NCBI RefSeq assembly: GCF_014472415.1
Contig: NZ_JACSZV010000020.1
Coordinates: forward strand, 46,595 to 110,594
DNA: 64,000 bases
Direction of reading: 5' to 3'
Origin: Pseudomonas sp. N40(2020)
GTDB taxonomy: Bacteria > Pseudomonadota > Gammaproteobacteria > Pseudomonadales > Pseudomonadaceae
The translations under genes and the position numbers were made by a program. Under the pieces are notes generated by a model that did no database searches, was not told the DNA's origin, and saw nothing but the letters and a program-made list of their open reading frames with translations. Below are positions 39,134 through 48,723 of the stretch, one piece after another. How positions within the stretch are numbered: position 1 is the stretch's first letter; every line of letters begins with the position of its first letter.

Positions 39134-40324
39134 TTACTTGACCGGCCCCAGATTGGCCTCACTCAAGTCCAGTTCCCCCAGCACTTCCCTGAGCACGTCA
39201 TCACCAATCTGGTGTTGACGACTGAGGCTGTACAACTCCAGACGCTGTGCCCGCAGCGCCTTCAAACGCAATCGGCGTTCCAGCAGGTCCATCTGGAACG
39301 CCAGCGCCTGGGCTTCCGCCGAGTCGTTGAACACTTCGAGCTGATGACGATATTCAGACATGATCCGCGCCTTGAGCTCGGCTGACAGTGCCGCCTGAGC
39401 CGCGTCTTGCGGGTTGACTTCCTCGGTCTCCAGCGCATGGATCGCCGCCTCGGCGGTCTTGCGCCAGGCGTCCCGAACTTCTTGACGGCGCTTGTCGTCC
39501 GGGCTTTTTTCGATGCCACGCAGCAACCACGGCAGCGCAATACACGCCGACACCAGTGATAGCAGAATCACCCCGGCGGCGATAAAAATCAGCAGATCCC
39601 GTTCGGGAAACGCTTCGCTTCCCATCAGCATCGGCACCGACATCACACCCGCCAGCGTCACGGCGCCGCGCACGCCGCCGACGGTCAGCAGCCAGCATGA
39701 ACGGGCGGTCGGCACCTGCGTCAGATCACCCTTGCCGCGCAAACGTCGCAGGAGCACTGACAAACGCCAGATACTTTGTACCCAGACAAAGCGCAGCACC
39801 ACCAGCGCTAGAAAAATTGCCACCACGTCAAGGCAGCGATACAGCAATGTCGGCCACAACGTCGGCTCATGACTGACAACGGCCTTGATGATGTCCGGCA
39901 ATTGCAGACCCAGCAGCAGGAAGATCAGACCATTGAAGGCGAACTCCAGCAATGCCCAGACACTGCGATTGAGCAAACGAGTGCTGGTCTGACGCGGCAG
40001 CAGATCGAGCCAGCTCTGCATCATCCCCGCCGCCACGGCAGAGAGAATGCCCGAAGCCCCCAATCGTTCGGCCAGCACATAAGCGGCGAACGGTAGCAGC
40101 AACATAAACACCACATGGGTAGCCGGATCGTCCCAGCCGCGGGCAATCATCCAGGCGCGCAGGCGACCCACCAGCCAGCTCAACGCCACCCCGACGGCCA
40201 ACCCTCCAACCGCCACCAGCACAAACGTCAGGCTCGCATTAGCCAGCGAGAACACCCCGGTCACCGCTGCGACCAAGGCGAACTTGAACGTCACCAGACC
40301 CGAAGCGTCGTTCATCAGTGCTAC
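39134..40324 (-). pseudogene. Na+/H+ antiporter (CPA1 type), 5'-truncated by island insertion
   Basis: The C-terminal part, about 395 codons, of a monovalent cation/proton antiporter. The remaining sequence starts at the conserved acidic membrane motif LMNDASGLVTFKFA, which normally lies well inside the protein. Several membrane helices and a charged cytosolic tail remain. Reading upstream in frame, only A and L precede the Met before a TGA at 40325-40327. About 150 N-terminal residues are therefore missing, and they were not found in the window. The junction with foreign sequence is at about 40,320-40,325. Internal initiation at 40315 would give a protein lacking several helices, probably inactive. 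Confidence 0.85.
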
Positions 40325-41217
40325 TCACTATATGAGGACACAAATCCACATCTCGCCATGCACACAGATGGACAGACAGATCTTGCATGCATGCGACCGA
40401 CAGGAAGCGCAGCCGACCCTCCCGCTACCAACACGAGGAGAAGGCAGGCAATAGAACAGGGTATGGGTGCGTCGCAGGAAGGGGTTAGGCGCAGGGCTGA
40501 GTCTCAGCTGACATCAAGCCTTGATGTCCACGACAAACTGGACACTTTGAGCAGCACAGTAGCTGTCTTTCACGATGAAGCATTCAATGGTGTGTGTGCC
40601 GATGTACAAGGCTGCCCTGGCTCAAGACTTGCGCGCACCATGGCCAGTTTCGCTTTGGGCTCCATCGGAGCCGACACACCTTGCCCAAAAGCTCCCCACT
40701 TTTGTCGTTGCTATTCGTCATAAACATAAACGTTTACCTTCTCTTATCGTAAAAGGAAACGATGGCCTCTCTTAATGGGGTCATTCGTCAGACACCTCCT
40801 GGCCACAAATCGGGAACACTTGCGCAGGCCGTTAGCTTTGGCGCAAAGGGTCAAAGGGTCAAAGGGTCAAAGGGGGTGCCTGGCATTGTTGAATGCGTCA
40901 AGGAGCTTGGGTGAAGATGTTCACTGACGCGTTAGGAGCCAGCCCTCAAGAATCATCCGAGCGTGCACAAACCTCAATCACGTCAAACTGACCTCCAGAG
41001 GAACCCTAATAAGTCGTGAGAAGCTGGTCTGAACCATGGCACTCTAGGGATGTATGGTCAGTCGCTGGCTGTATCTGGGTGAGCATCGGGTTAATTGGCA
41101 AGAGGGACTGGCGCGAAGCCACCGATGCTACTTCCGGCATAAAAGAACACTCGGTGACTCAGGGACAACTAATTGACGAGCTACCTTAGAGTAAGTGGTC
41201 GCACGTTTTATGGCGCT
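40325..41217. other. Gene-free left end of the mobile region
   Basis: This 893-bp stretch between the broken antiporter gene and the recombinase operon holds no convincing gene on either strand. It contains the four-unit tandem repeat described separately. The first bases after the junction (from about 40,325, TGAGGACACAAATCCACATC) are the presumed element terminus. No partner inverted repeat could be identified without the other end. Confidence 0.6.
40844..40875. repeat. Tandem 8-bp repeat (CAAAGGGT x4)
   Basis: Three exact copies of CAAAGGGT are followed by CAAAGGGG, in the gene-free left end of the island. Direct iterons near a recombinase operon can bind accessory proteins, but simple slippage is equally possible. 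Confidence 0.8.
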
Positions 41218-41622
41218 TTATTCAGGCTTTGATTGGGAGTAAACAAGCCGTGGCTTTCCACGCTTGTGGAGCTGCTCCTCCAAATTATAAATATGCTGTA
41301 TCAGCATAACCTCTCTATTTAACACCAACTCATATTTGGCCTTAAGAGCGCTAATCTCAGCATTCTTTTGTTTAACAACATCTTTAACAGCTGCCTTTAT
41401 AAGCTTCCTGGGTTGCGCACCTCGCAGCTTCATCTCCTCAGAAATTGCGGCGCGAACCTCGTCGTGCTGTGGCCTTCCAGCTTTGAGGTACCCCCGTCCA
41501 AAACCAGCCTCCAAACAAATAAGATCGTATGAAAGCTGGTCGTCCGGACTGACCACCAATGGCTTTCCTGCCTTTATTCGCCGTAACGCGGCCCATATTT
41601 TCCCCAAGCCAGAATCACTCAT
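41218..41622 (-). CDS. Small coiled-coil protein of recombinase operon (TnpC/GmtX-like position)
   Basis: A 134-aa basic protein. Its N-terminal half looks like a small helical DNA-binding region (SYDLICLEAGFGRGYLKAGR). A long coiled coil spans about residues 78-120 (KNAEISALKAKYELVLNREV). It is last of four coupled genes and overlaps the second recombinase stop by 4 nt (ATGA), with GGAG eight bases upstream. Tn554 TnpC and the small subunit of gamma-mobile-trio elements occupy the same place and are similarly small. The family match is inferred from position and shape. Confidence 0.75.
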   Translation of the reverse strand: MSDSGLGKIWAALRRIKAGKPLVVSPDDQLSYDLICLEAGFGRGYLKAGRPQHDEVRAAISEEMKLRGAQPRKLIKAAVKDVVKQKNAEISALKAKYELVLNREVMLIQHIYNLEEQLHKRGKPRLVYSQSKPE

Positions 41623-43583
41623 AACTTCACTCCAAGGCGAGCAGAAAATTCTTTGAGTTCACTCAGCGTATTACATTCAAACTGGTACTCTGGTGTGTTT
41701 TCCAACCGTTGCACAAATACTTCTTGAACAGAAATAAGTTTGAGAAGCTTTGACTCTTTGACCGCCGCATAAGAACAGCCTTCACACCCAATAAAACTGA
41801 CACTAGCCCGCTTATTACAAATACCATTGAAGGTGCAGCCGCCAACGGGGGTAGGCCGATAGTAGATCTGTCCTTTTTTCATTTTGCGCATCGTATTTTC
41901 CAAACTTTCGGCATAGGCGAGAGATTTCAGTTGAGGCTTCGAATTTCGCTCTAGCCACACCCCGGCTGGCCCAAGCAAAACCTCATCCGGAATGATGAGT
42001 TCCTGTACATATTGGAATGCTCGCACGAAAATTTCAGACTCTTGATACCTCACAGGCCAAGAGTCTTTATCAGACTTATGATATTTTAGTATGTTGTGAG
42101 CGTAGACGGATCCTTTGGCATAGTAACGTGACATAGCCAAAGTTAAATGCTTCAGCATTTCTTTCAACGCAGGAAGGCTGACCAAGCCACTTGCCATCGC
42201 GTATACCGCAGTAGAGCGCCTCAATTGATGTATTTTCAAAGGCCACTCCTTTCCTAACTGAAAAACCTCTTCCGCCTCCCAAATCCTAAATGGATTCAAG
42301 GCCCTAAGTTCATCAAGATGCTCACCTGTGATCGCAGGGGTACCTAGATGCATCTGATATTTACTAGGTTCATAATTACCACATGTTGGATTTGATGATC
42401 CAAGTGGACGCAGTGAATCGGACGAAGAAGAAAACGGAAAATAACCGGTGGAAATGAATAGATACTGATTAGGCACATGCTCGCCATTACAAAACATGAT
42501 AGTTTCGCAAACATGCGACGCCGCTTCGAATGGAAGCTCTACATCGACAGAGGTATACCAAATAACCCTTTTTCTTTTTCCTCGAAACTTTGTTGTAAAT
42601 CCATACAAACCGTAAGCTACAACCCTCACACCCTCAACTTTTTTCTTAAGCGAAGTAAGTCTCAAACTATAGGCTTCAGACTTCCTCATGCCGGTGAATG
42701 CATGTATCAACATAATACATGCATAATGAACCGTCCCAAAATTCCTCTGAAGCTCGACTACCGACGATACATTATATTTTTTCGCATACCACTCCAAGCC
42801 CACAGCTGCTACGGCCTGCTCAAAGCTGAAAAACTTACCACCATCCTTCGTTTTGCTGCGCCCATAACTTGGATCTTTCGAAATACATTTAGCAAGCTCT
42901 CTTAATTCATCCTTTACGGCCAAGTAGTCTTTTGCTACTTCCTTGTAGCTGACAAGGAGATCCAGATAAATCTGCGTGGGAATAATCTCAGTTTGATGAA
43001 ATTCCTTGCCTGCCTCACTCGAAGGAGAAGGCCTCATCGAAAAAGGCAACAATGCAGGCTTAAAACCAACATATCGAAAAGGAAGTAGACTTAGCTTCTT
43101 CATCAGATCTATCAATGTACGAGAACTGGCCGGAGCATTAGAACTATAAAGTTCATAAGCCTCGCCAAGACGCGTCGAGTTAGATAATACGTCAAACACA
43201 GATTCGTGGTTTTTTTTACAGGCTCTTCTCACATGCTGCAAGGCAAGATTATATCTATTCAAGGTAGCAAGACCCAACGGCTGCCCCGGCTTAACAAATG
43301 CATGCCGATCAAGAGCGAGCAAAATGCTTTTGGACTCCTTCAAGTTTCTAAGTGCGCATTCATCAAGAGACTCTTTCTCATAGGAAATTTTGAAATAGTT
43401 TGGCTTGTTTGGCGCAAGCCCACGATTAAAAAAGTACCAAGTGTCATGTGAAAACAAAACATCCTCACCAAGAGGAATAATTGAGACTACAAACTCGTCG
43501 TTCGGCATATGCCAAATTTCGCCTTTGTTCGCCCAGGGAGAATACGCATCATCGAGATATTCGACCAAACCAAACCTACCCAT
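41619..43583 (-). CDS. Large tyrosine recombinase (654 aa)
   Basis: Probable DNA strand-exchange enzyme of the element. The catalytic set of the tyrosine recombinase fold is complete: R300 in AFTGMRKSEAYSL, H452 and R455 in KIHQLRRS, H479 in MLKHLT, and Y487 or Y488 in MSRYYAKGS. A Cys cluster (GGCTFNGICN, then GCEGCSYAA, about residues 590-620) after the catalytic domain suggests zinc binding. The ATG follows the upstream stop directly (TAAATG), with GGAG upstream. TnpB of Tn554-type elements is also about 630 aa with a large N-terminal extension. Confidence 0.88.
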   Translation of the reverse strand: MGRFGLVEYLDDAYSPWANKGEIWHMPNDEFVVSIIPLGEDVLFSHDTWYFFNRGLAPNKPNYFKISYEKESLDECALRNLKESKSILLALDRHAFVKPGQPLGLATLNRYNLALQHVRRACKKNHESVFDVLSNSTRLGEAYELYSSNAPASSRTLIDLMKKLSLLPFRYVGFKPALLPFSMRPSPSSEAGKEFHQTEIIPTQIYLDLLVSYKEVAKDYLAVKDELRELAKCISKDPSYGRSKTKDGGKFFSFEQAVAAVGLEWYAKKYNVSSVVELQRNFGTVHYACIMLIHAFTGMRKSEAYSLRLTSLKKKVEGVRVVAYGLYGFTTKFRGKRKRVIWYTSVDVELPFEAASHVCETIMFCNGEHVPNQYLFISTGYFPFSSSSDSLRPLGSSNPTCGNYEPSKYQMHLGTPAITGEHLDELRALNPFRIWEAEEVFQLGKEWPLKIHQLRRSTAVYAMASGLVSLPALKEMLKHLTLAMSRYYAKGSVYAHNILKYHKSDKDSWPVRYQESEIFVRAFQYVQELIIPDEVLLGPAGVWLERNSKPQLKSLAYAESLENTMRKMKKGQIYYRPTPVGGCTFNGICNKRASVSFIGCEGCSYAAVKESKLLKLISVQEVFVQRLENTPEYQFECNTLSELKEFSARLGVKL

Positions 43584-45500
43584 TTAGAGAACTCCTATCT
43601 CGACAAGAATATTGAGCTTGGATTGCCAGTACTCAGTAAGCGCCTCATTTCTAAATACATAATCACGCATTTTCGGCACTTGCACTTTCAACTCCTCACT
43701 AGCGTTAGACAACACACTCAGCAGCCATCTTACTCTCGCTTGAGTAGGGCCATAAGCTTCCTGAAATTCCTCAGCGTTATATTGTACAGATCGAAGCTGC
43801 TCAATTAGATAATCAATACTAATCAGCTTTTGAGCATCCACCAGATCATAGTGCAACAAATAATGCTTGCAAAACAAACAACCGATCAGATTTTTGCAAT
43901 CAGGCACGACACTCGAAATATCACTGACCTGAATCGCGCTAATTAGGTTTCCAGTGCAACCACCAGCATGGGTATCTTCATATTTCTCAACGGCCTTCCC
44001 AAGACCGGAAAAAAACATGACACTTTCCATCAACGCTTCGCCGTAGTTTCCAGACGTATAACTTTGAATGGCCGTTCTCTCGGAGTGTTGCGCGGAGTCC
44101 GCTGCCACGGGCAAACCAAAATCTTTTGACTTGGAGTTGTGGTGAAAAGCACGTAGCTCGCGATAACCGACGCCTTGCAGAGACTTTCTCACTACCCTTT
44201 TTAGTGTGTGAGCAAGATCGCCAGCAGGGTTGTCACCGACTTGCAGTGGTGCTTTTTTTTCGTCAAAAGTACCAAACAAATTTTTGAAATTATCAGCACC
44301 AGGAAGAAAGTCCCGAAGCTCAAAATATTCCCTGAGTCGCTTAAGAAATCTCACGCCAAAAACAATATCTACAGATTTATTACTGGCCCGCCGTTTTATT
44401 GACCTAAGGCGCTGAACCTCTGCTTCCACTTTATGCGCCTCGTCCCACAAGACATTTGCAGCCACTGAGACGTTTGCGCTTGTATTTAAAATGAAGATAA
44501 ACAAAAAGCAATCGTGAGCGAGGATTGCCAGTCGAGCTAAGTCAACTGGAGAAAACGCCTTTGGCAGGCTTACATACTTAGTTCGCTTTGTACAATTCTC
44601 ATTGACAAGTTCGTCGCCTGAGACCAACCTGATAACTACCACTGACACTGCATCCGATATTGTGAGCTTTCCATCGCTGTGCTCGGCGAGTTTTAATGCG
44701 TGATCCCTAATAACGGTAAGGATTAACCCGCGCGACTTCTTTTGCTGGTTTTCAACCATCGCGGTTTCAGAAATCAATGGATAGTAAGCCGGTAAGAACC
44801 AATACCTCTCCCCATAGTGCTCAACAACTCTTGGTGACTTTTCTGGGTCTTTAAGAAATGCGAGAATTGCTTTAAAGACGGCATCAGCCACTCGATAAAT
44901 AGGAAAGAGTTTTTCCTCGTCCGGCACCCGAGTATTCTCTTGCTCGTCCTTGCTGTACCCAGGAAATTTGACTCCTAGCCTGAAATTATAGTCAGCGTCT
45001 GGGAAGATCTCATATGCGACCGAAAGCGCCACGGTGAGTAGTCGGTTTTCGGTATTTCCTCGACCTTTCTCTTCTACCTTTTCATTAAGCTCATGAGAAT
45101 AAATAATGAGTGCTCTATGAAACGACTCAGGGCTGTCCAAAACATCGACATGCCCATTTTCATCGCAGAACAATATAAAAGTTGAAAATTTGGTAAACTC
45201 CTCATGCACTCCTGCGGGAGAAAGCTTATGAGCGCGCTTATCAGTAAGAGAATTGGCCCATATTCGAAGAGGATTAAGCCGCGAGCTTCGGAGCGAAGAC
45301 ATACTTACCCATCGCTCTTTATATGGTCGCTTCGAGAACCTTGATGTATATGCTAAAAAACCTACGGGCATCCTACGAATTCTTGCATAATCAAGAGTAC
45401 GAAGTTCCAATGCTTCAACGCACTTGAAATCTTCTTCAAAATAAATTCCAATATTTTCCTCTAAGTCAAGATCGTAGACCAGCGGCTCATATTTGACCAT
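43584..45500 (-). CDS. Large Cys-containing protein of recombinase operon, unknown function
   Basis: About 638 aa from the ATG at 45500, which lies one base after the upstream stop with GGTGAAG in front; earlier in-frame starts (45569, 45536, 45518) would overlap the recombinase gene. I see no R...HxxR...Y recombinase signature. A C-terminal region has clustered cysteines (HAGGCTGN, then DCKNLIGCLFCKHY, about residues 515-550 of this form). The end is helix-rich. Its size and position between two recombinases suggest a structural partner in the recombination complex. A diverged recombinase domain cannot be excluded by eye. Confidence 0.8.
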   Translation of the reverse strand: MVKYEPLVYDLDLEENIGIYFEEDFKCVEALELRTLDYARIRRMPVGFLAYTSRFSKRPYKERWVSMSSLRSSRLNPLRIWANSLTDKRAHKLSPAGVHEEFTKFSTFILFCDENGHVDVLDSPESFHRALIIYSHELNEKVEEKGRGNTENRLLTVALSVAYEIFPDADYNFRLGVKFPGYSKDEQENTRVPDEEKLFPIYRVADAVFKAILAFLKDPEKSPRVVEHYGERYWFLPAYYPLISETAMVENQQKKSRGLILTVIRDHALKLAEHSDGKLTISDAVSVVVIRLVSGDELVNENCTKRTKYVSLPKAFSPVDLARLAILAHDCFLFIFILNTSANVSVAANVLWDEAHKVEAEVQRLRSIKRRASNKSVDIVFGVRFLKRLREYFELRDFLPGADNFKNLFGTFDEKKAPLQVGDNPAGDLAHTLKRVVRKSLQGVGYRELRAFHHNSKSKDFGLPVAADSAQHSERTAIQSYTSGNYGEALMESVMFFSGLGKAVEKYEDTHAGGCTGNLISAIQVSDISSVVPDCKNLIGCLFCKHYLLHYDLVDAQKLISIDYLIEQLRSVQYNAEEFQEAYGPTQARVRWLLSVLSNASEELKVQVPKMRDYVFRNEALTEYWQSKLNILVEIGVL

Positions 45501-45501
45501 G

Positions 45502-46914
45502 TCATTCTTCACCGACATCCCCCCCAGCGAGTACATGCTCAAGCCTTGACTCAATTCGTGATTGAGCAATATAAGAAAGCTCGTCCATCTGAATTTTGCC
45601 TATGTATTTTTCTGCTTGCTCGTAGGAGGACTGGCCTAGTTTTTCCATGACCTCATAGATAAGTTTCGCCATCGTCATTTGGCCACTATTTACCAAATCC
45701 AAATTCCCACGTACAAAGTTATTGGCGTAGGTTGCACGTAAGTTATGAAATCGAATATGCAACTCATGCCCCATTGATTTGAGGTGGGGAGTGAGTTGCT
45801 GTCGAATAAAGGCATCTATGGCCTTGCCTACCGGAATAGCATTGTATTGATCGAGCATGGAGTCGTCTTTTCGCGCATAGTAAGGCTGACCGATCTTACT
45901 CAAAAAAACGTAATCTTTATCTTGGCCTTCAGATGACAAAGCCAAGCGATCTGCGTATCTTTTTGACTTCAAATAGTCAACGATGTCTTGAGCAAGCCAA
46001 CCCGGTATGAAAATATCAAAACTCTTTTGCTTCTTTGTATCGGCCGCCCCTCTTTTACCAACTCTAAGCTTAAATTCAGCTTGCCCATTGAATGAATCGA
46101 AGGCGGACTTTTTCAACGTAAGCACTGTTTGTTTACGAGCAGCAGTCGTTAAAGACAAGATGAATACAAGATTCATCTCGGTATTATCAATTTCCTTTAA
46201 CGCCTGAATGATAGCGGCTTGTGCAATATCGCCGTAGGGTTTAAGCTTTTTCGGGGAGCGCACACCCGAACTTTTTACAGCTAGGTCAGTTTTTACATAT
46301 TCTTTGATAAAAGTACGACCACGGCCATCCGTCAGAGGCTTGCTACATTTTGTCTCTATCCACATTGGCCTCTCTGGCGTGAAGAACCTATTCGATTCTG
46401 CCCAACGATAAAAGCCAATTACTTTAATTATTTTTTCATTAGCCCCGTCTTCTTTATCTGGTTCCTCATCAACAATACGCTTCCAGTGATTCCTATAAGC
46501 GTATGTCGCACGCTTTGCCTGCCGGCTAGGGAAGTCGAAAACTCCAATGCCATTTTCTTCTAGCACTTTTGCGTGATCTTTCAAAGCTTGCGCTGTCTTA
46601 TAAAGAGTATTGTGGTGAGGTTGCGGATAGCTCGTAGCCAAGCTCATGAGGTACAGATTCCCCAATATCCAAGGGGATCCATCTTCATTCAATAAAGCTG
46701 GAAAATGATTGAAGTGCGTCTCATGGCACTGATGCAATGGCTCAAATTTTATGCTGCTTTGATATTCTTCTAGTGTGGCCCGCCCCTCGAATATGACCTC
46801 CATTTCTTCAATAGCATCTTCTGGATCGGTGCCAAATCGGACTGGCTGAACTAAAGGAAAGAATGGAATTTTCTTGATGGACAGCGCTCCTACCGCGTTG
46901 CTGTATTCAAGCAT
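45502..46914 (-). CDS. Tyrosine recombinase/integrase (470 aa)
   Basis: First gene of the leftward operon. The recombinase catalytic region has R260 in TTAARKQTVLTL, H390 and R393 in IRFHNLRATYA, and Y437 in EQAEKYIG. The usual second His is replaced by Gln (Q428 in EKLGQSS). The N-terminal half (about residues 80-215) is a plausible SAM-like core-binding domain. Its codon use and AT content differ from the core genome, consistent with transfer. It could act with or regulate the larger recombinase downstream. Confidence 0.88.
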   Translation of the reverse strand: MLEYSNAVGALSIKKIPFFPLVQPVRFGTDPEDAIEEMEVIFEGRATLEEYQSSIKFEPLHQCHETHFNHFPALLNEDGSPWILGNLYLMSLATSYPQPHHNTLYKTAQALKDHAKVLEENGIGVFDFPSRQAKRATYAYRNHWKRIVDEEPDKEDGANEKIIKVIGFYRWAESNRFFTPERPMWIETKCSKPLTDGRGRTFIKEYVKTDLAVKSSGVRSPKKLKPYGDIAQAAIIQALKEIDNTEMNLVFILSLTTAARKQTVLTLKKSAFDSFNGQAEFKLRVGKRGAADTKKQKSFDIFIPGWLAQDIVDYLKSKRYADRLALSSEGQDKDYVFLSKIGQPYYARKDDSMLDQYNAIPVGKAIDAFIRQQLTPHLKSMGHELHIRFHNLRATYANNFVRGNLDLVNSGQMTMAKLIYEVMEKLGQSSYEQAEKYIGKIQMDELSYIAQSRIESRLEHVLAGGDVGEE

Positions 46915-47352
46915 GAGTCACTCCAGTAGTTGGCAAACTGGTATGCCGTTGATTCCATCGCACCATTCAATACGAATCAAAGCCTAGCCTCGCCAACCAA
47001 CTTCCTCAAGTTTTTTTTTGACTAAATAGAGTACAATGAAAGAATACCCATAGTTAAACCACCAATGATTAATAATAAATTGACATATATACCGCTCAAC
47101 ACACAAATCAAACATCAAAAGCGGAATCGATCTGACCCAAACAAAACTGATAGAAATAAAATACGCATACATCAATCATATCAAGCTACTTATAATTTTG
47201 TTACAACGGAAAAGCTCTAAACAAACTAGAATTATAATGTAGAGTAGGATCCTGCCGTACATTGCTATGCTTAATTCACCAGCCCCATCGCAAATGCGCC
47301 AATGATAAATCCAACTAACTTCCTATGAAGCTCCCCTAGGGTTTGCACGCGG
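46915..47352. other. AT-rich intergenic region upstream of the recombinase operon
   Basis: A 438-bp divergent spacer, markedly AT-rich compared with the flanks. It should contain the operon promoter. A 63-codon hydrophobic reading frame at 46984-47175 on the minus strand has no recognisable features and lies in low-complexity AT-rich sequence, so it is not called as a gene. Confidence 0.5.
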
Positions 47353-47691
47353 ATGACTACGGATGAGCTAAAAATCAGCACCATCCCTCTGCTCACAATG
47401 AATGATGTCAGCCAAGTGCTGAGAAACATCATTCTCGAACACCGCGCCATGAAGAAAGCATGCGCACAGTCATGGGACGAAATTTTCGCCGCACTTTTCC
47501 ACATCGAAGTTAAAGGTTGGCATCTCGTGATTTTTAATGATTGCGGTGAGATTGATTACTGCGATGAGTGCATCAGTCCTGATGGCCGACGCTGGTCATT
47601 CGAACGTGTCGGTTGTGACGGTCTTGACCCGATCCTTTTGCTGAGAATTCAGGAACAGGCAGTGCTCGAGCAGCTTCGTCAACATCTGTGA
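47353..47691 (+). CDS. Small Trp/Cys-rich protein, paralogue 1 (intact)
   Basis: 112-aa protein of unknown function. The conserved core runs from KKACAQSWDEIFAALFHIEV through WHLVIFNDCGEIDYCDEC to DGRRWSFE. Two Cys in DYCDEC and one in NDC could bind metal. An N-terminal helix (MNDVSQVLRNIIL) precedes the core. Two further copies at 48291-48674 and 51275-51613 are damaged in exactly the N-terminal helix, while their cores stay open. I believe this is a Pseudomonas DUF family (possibly DUF7693), but cannot verify it. Confidence 0.7.
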   Translation: MTTDELKISTIPLLTMNDVSQVLRNIILEHRAMKKACAQSWDEIFAALFHIEVKGWHLVIFNDCGEIDYCDECISPDGRRWSFERVGCDGLDPILLLRIQEQAVLEQLRQHL

Positions 47692-47913
47692 GCCGTGCTC
47701 GACCCTCTGCGCACTCTGCGCACTCTGTTCTGAAGCTTGCTAAGAAGACCTGTCAATTCAACCAATAAAAGTATCCTCCGCCATTCAACACAATAAACAG
47801 GTATACGCGTAACATACTGTTTTGTATGGATAATCAGTACCATCTGTCGCCTCACGTTGCATACTCTCTCCCTGTCGTCTTTTATAAAAGTACCCAATAG
47901 GAAGGATGCCTTC

Positions 47914-48240
47914 ATGCCCATTTCAGACATTTTCAACCCTGAATGCGATCCCGTAGCCCCTGATCATTGCCGCATTCTTCAATCCCTAGTGCAGTGCTAT
48001 CTCACTAACATCCAGGCTCGGCTAGGACATCGGAGCGCAAAAACGATTGAGCGAAATCTCCAGATTTTTATCAGTTTCTTTAACTTTTGTGAGTCACACG
48101 CTCCGCAACTGTTCGGACGAGTTTGGAATGAGCCTGAACACCAACCGACTAAGCCAAATCGCCGGCCACATAGGGAGTGCGCCCGCTGTGGAAATGCAGT
48201 GATTCCGTTGCGTTCAAAGCTCACTGAGATGCCGATGTAG
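47914..48240 (+). CDS. Hypothetical protein
   Basis: 108-aa unknown protein starting at ATG 47914, preceded by AGGAAGG. It is helical in the middle (HRSAKTIERNLQIFISFFNF), with CARCGNAV near the C-terminus suggesting half a zinc ribbon. The helical segment vaguely resembles the N-terminal core-binding domain of tyrosine recombinases, so a recombinase fragment is possible. It lies between paralogues 1 and 2 of the small Trp/Cys-rich family. Confidence 0.5.
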   Translation: MPISDIFNPECDPVAPDHCRILQSLVQCYLTNIQARLGHRSAKTIERNLQIFISFFNFCESHAPQLFGRVWNEPEHQPTKPNRRPHRECARCGNAVIPLRSKLTEMPM

Positions 48241-48290
48241 TATTCCTCAAACATGCTCCGGGCAATGTTTCAGAACCCGGAAACTTCCTT

Positions 48291-48674
48291 AATGTCTCCG
48301 CTTACTGCAAAAGATGTCTGTCAGGTGCTCAGAGACACGAGCGCCGCGCAATGAAGAGAGCATGCACACAGTCATGGGCTGAACTTTTCGCCGGACTTTT
48401 CCACATCGAAGTCGATGGTTGGCACCTCGTGTTCTTCAATGATTGCTGCGAGCTCGATTACTGCGATCAGTGCATGAGTACTGATGGCCGACGTTGGTCA
48501 TTCGAGAGTGTCGGCAGTGACGGTCTTGACCCAGTCTTTTTGCTGTGCGCCGAGGAACGGGCAGCGTTGGAGCGACTTCTTCAACAACTGCAAACCGCCC
48601 CCCCCTTCTCGCGCTCTGCCCTGACGAGGAAGCGATCAGCCCTATTTGTTTTATCCGAAAGAGAATGCCCCTAA
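48291..48674 (+). pseudogene. Small Trp/Cys-rich protein, paralogue 2 (frameshifted)
   Basis: The first frame reads MSPLTAKDVCQVLRDTSAAQ and stops at 48351-48353. The conserved core then continues in another frame from the overlapping ATG at 48351 (MKRACTQSWAELF to LDYCDQC and DGRRWSFE). Aligned with paralogue 1, seven bases are missing just before GAGCGCCGCGCAATG, explaining the shift. A 107-aa product starting at 48351 remains possible. The C-terminus is also longer than in paralogue 1. Confidence 0.7.
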
Positions 48675-48723
48675 CTGACCTATTGGCCGTGGGGCACCAA
48701 AATAAGGTAAAGGAAGCGGAATC

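Noticed and set aside
40115..40723. 202-codon plus-strand frame across the island junction
   Set aside because: Its first third is antisense to the antiporter gene and the rest shows no domain; it spans two unrelated sequences.
40844..40875. CRISPR-like repeats
   Set aside because: The units are only 8 bp and directly abut, without spacers; no Cas gene is present in the window.
46984..47175. 63-codon hydrophobic frame
   Set aside because: It lies in AT-rich low-complexity sequence, with no ribosome site of note and no family resemblance.
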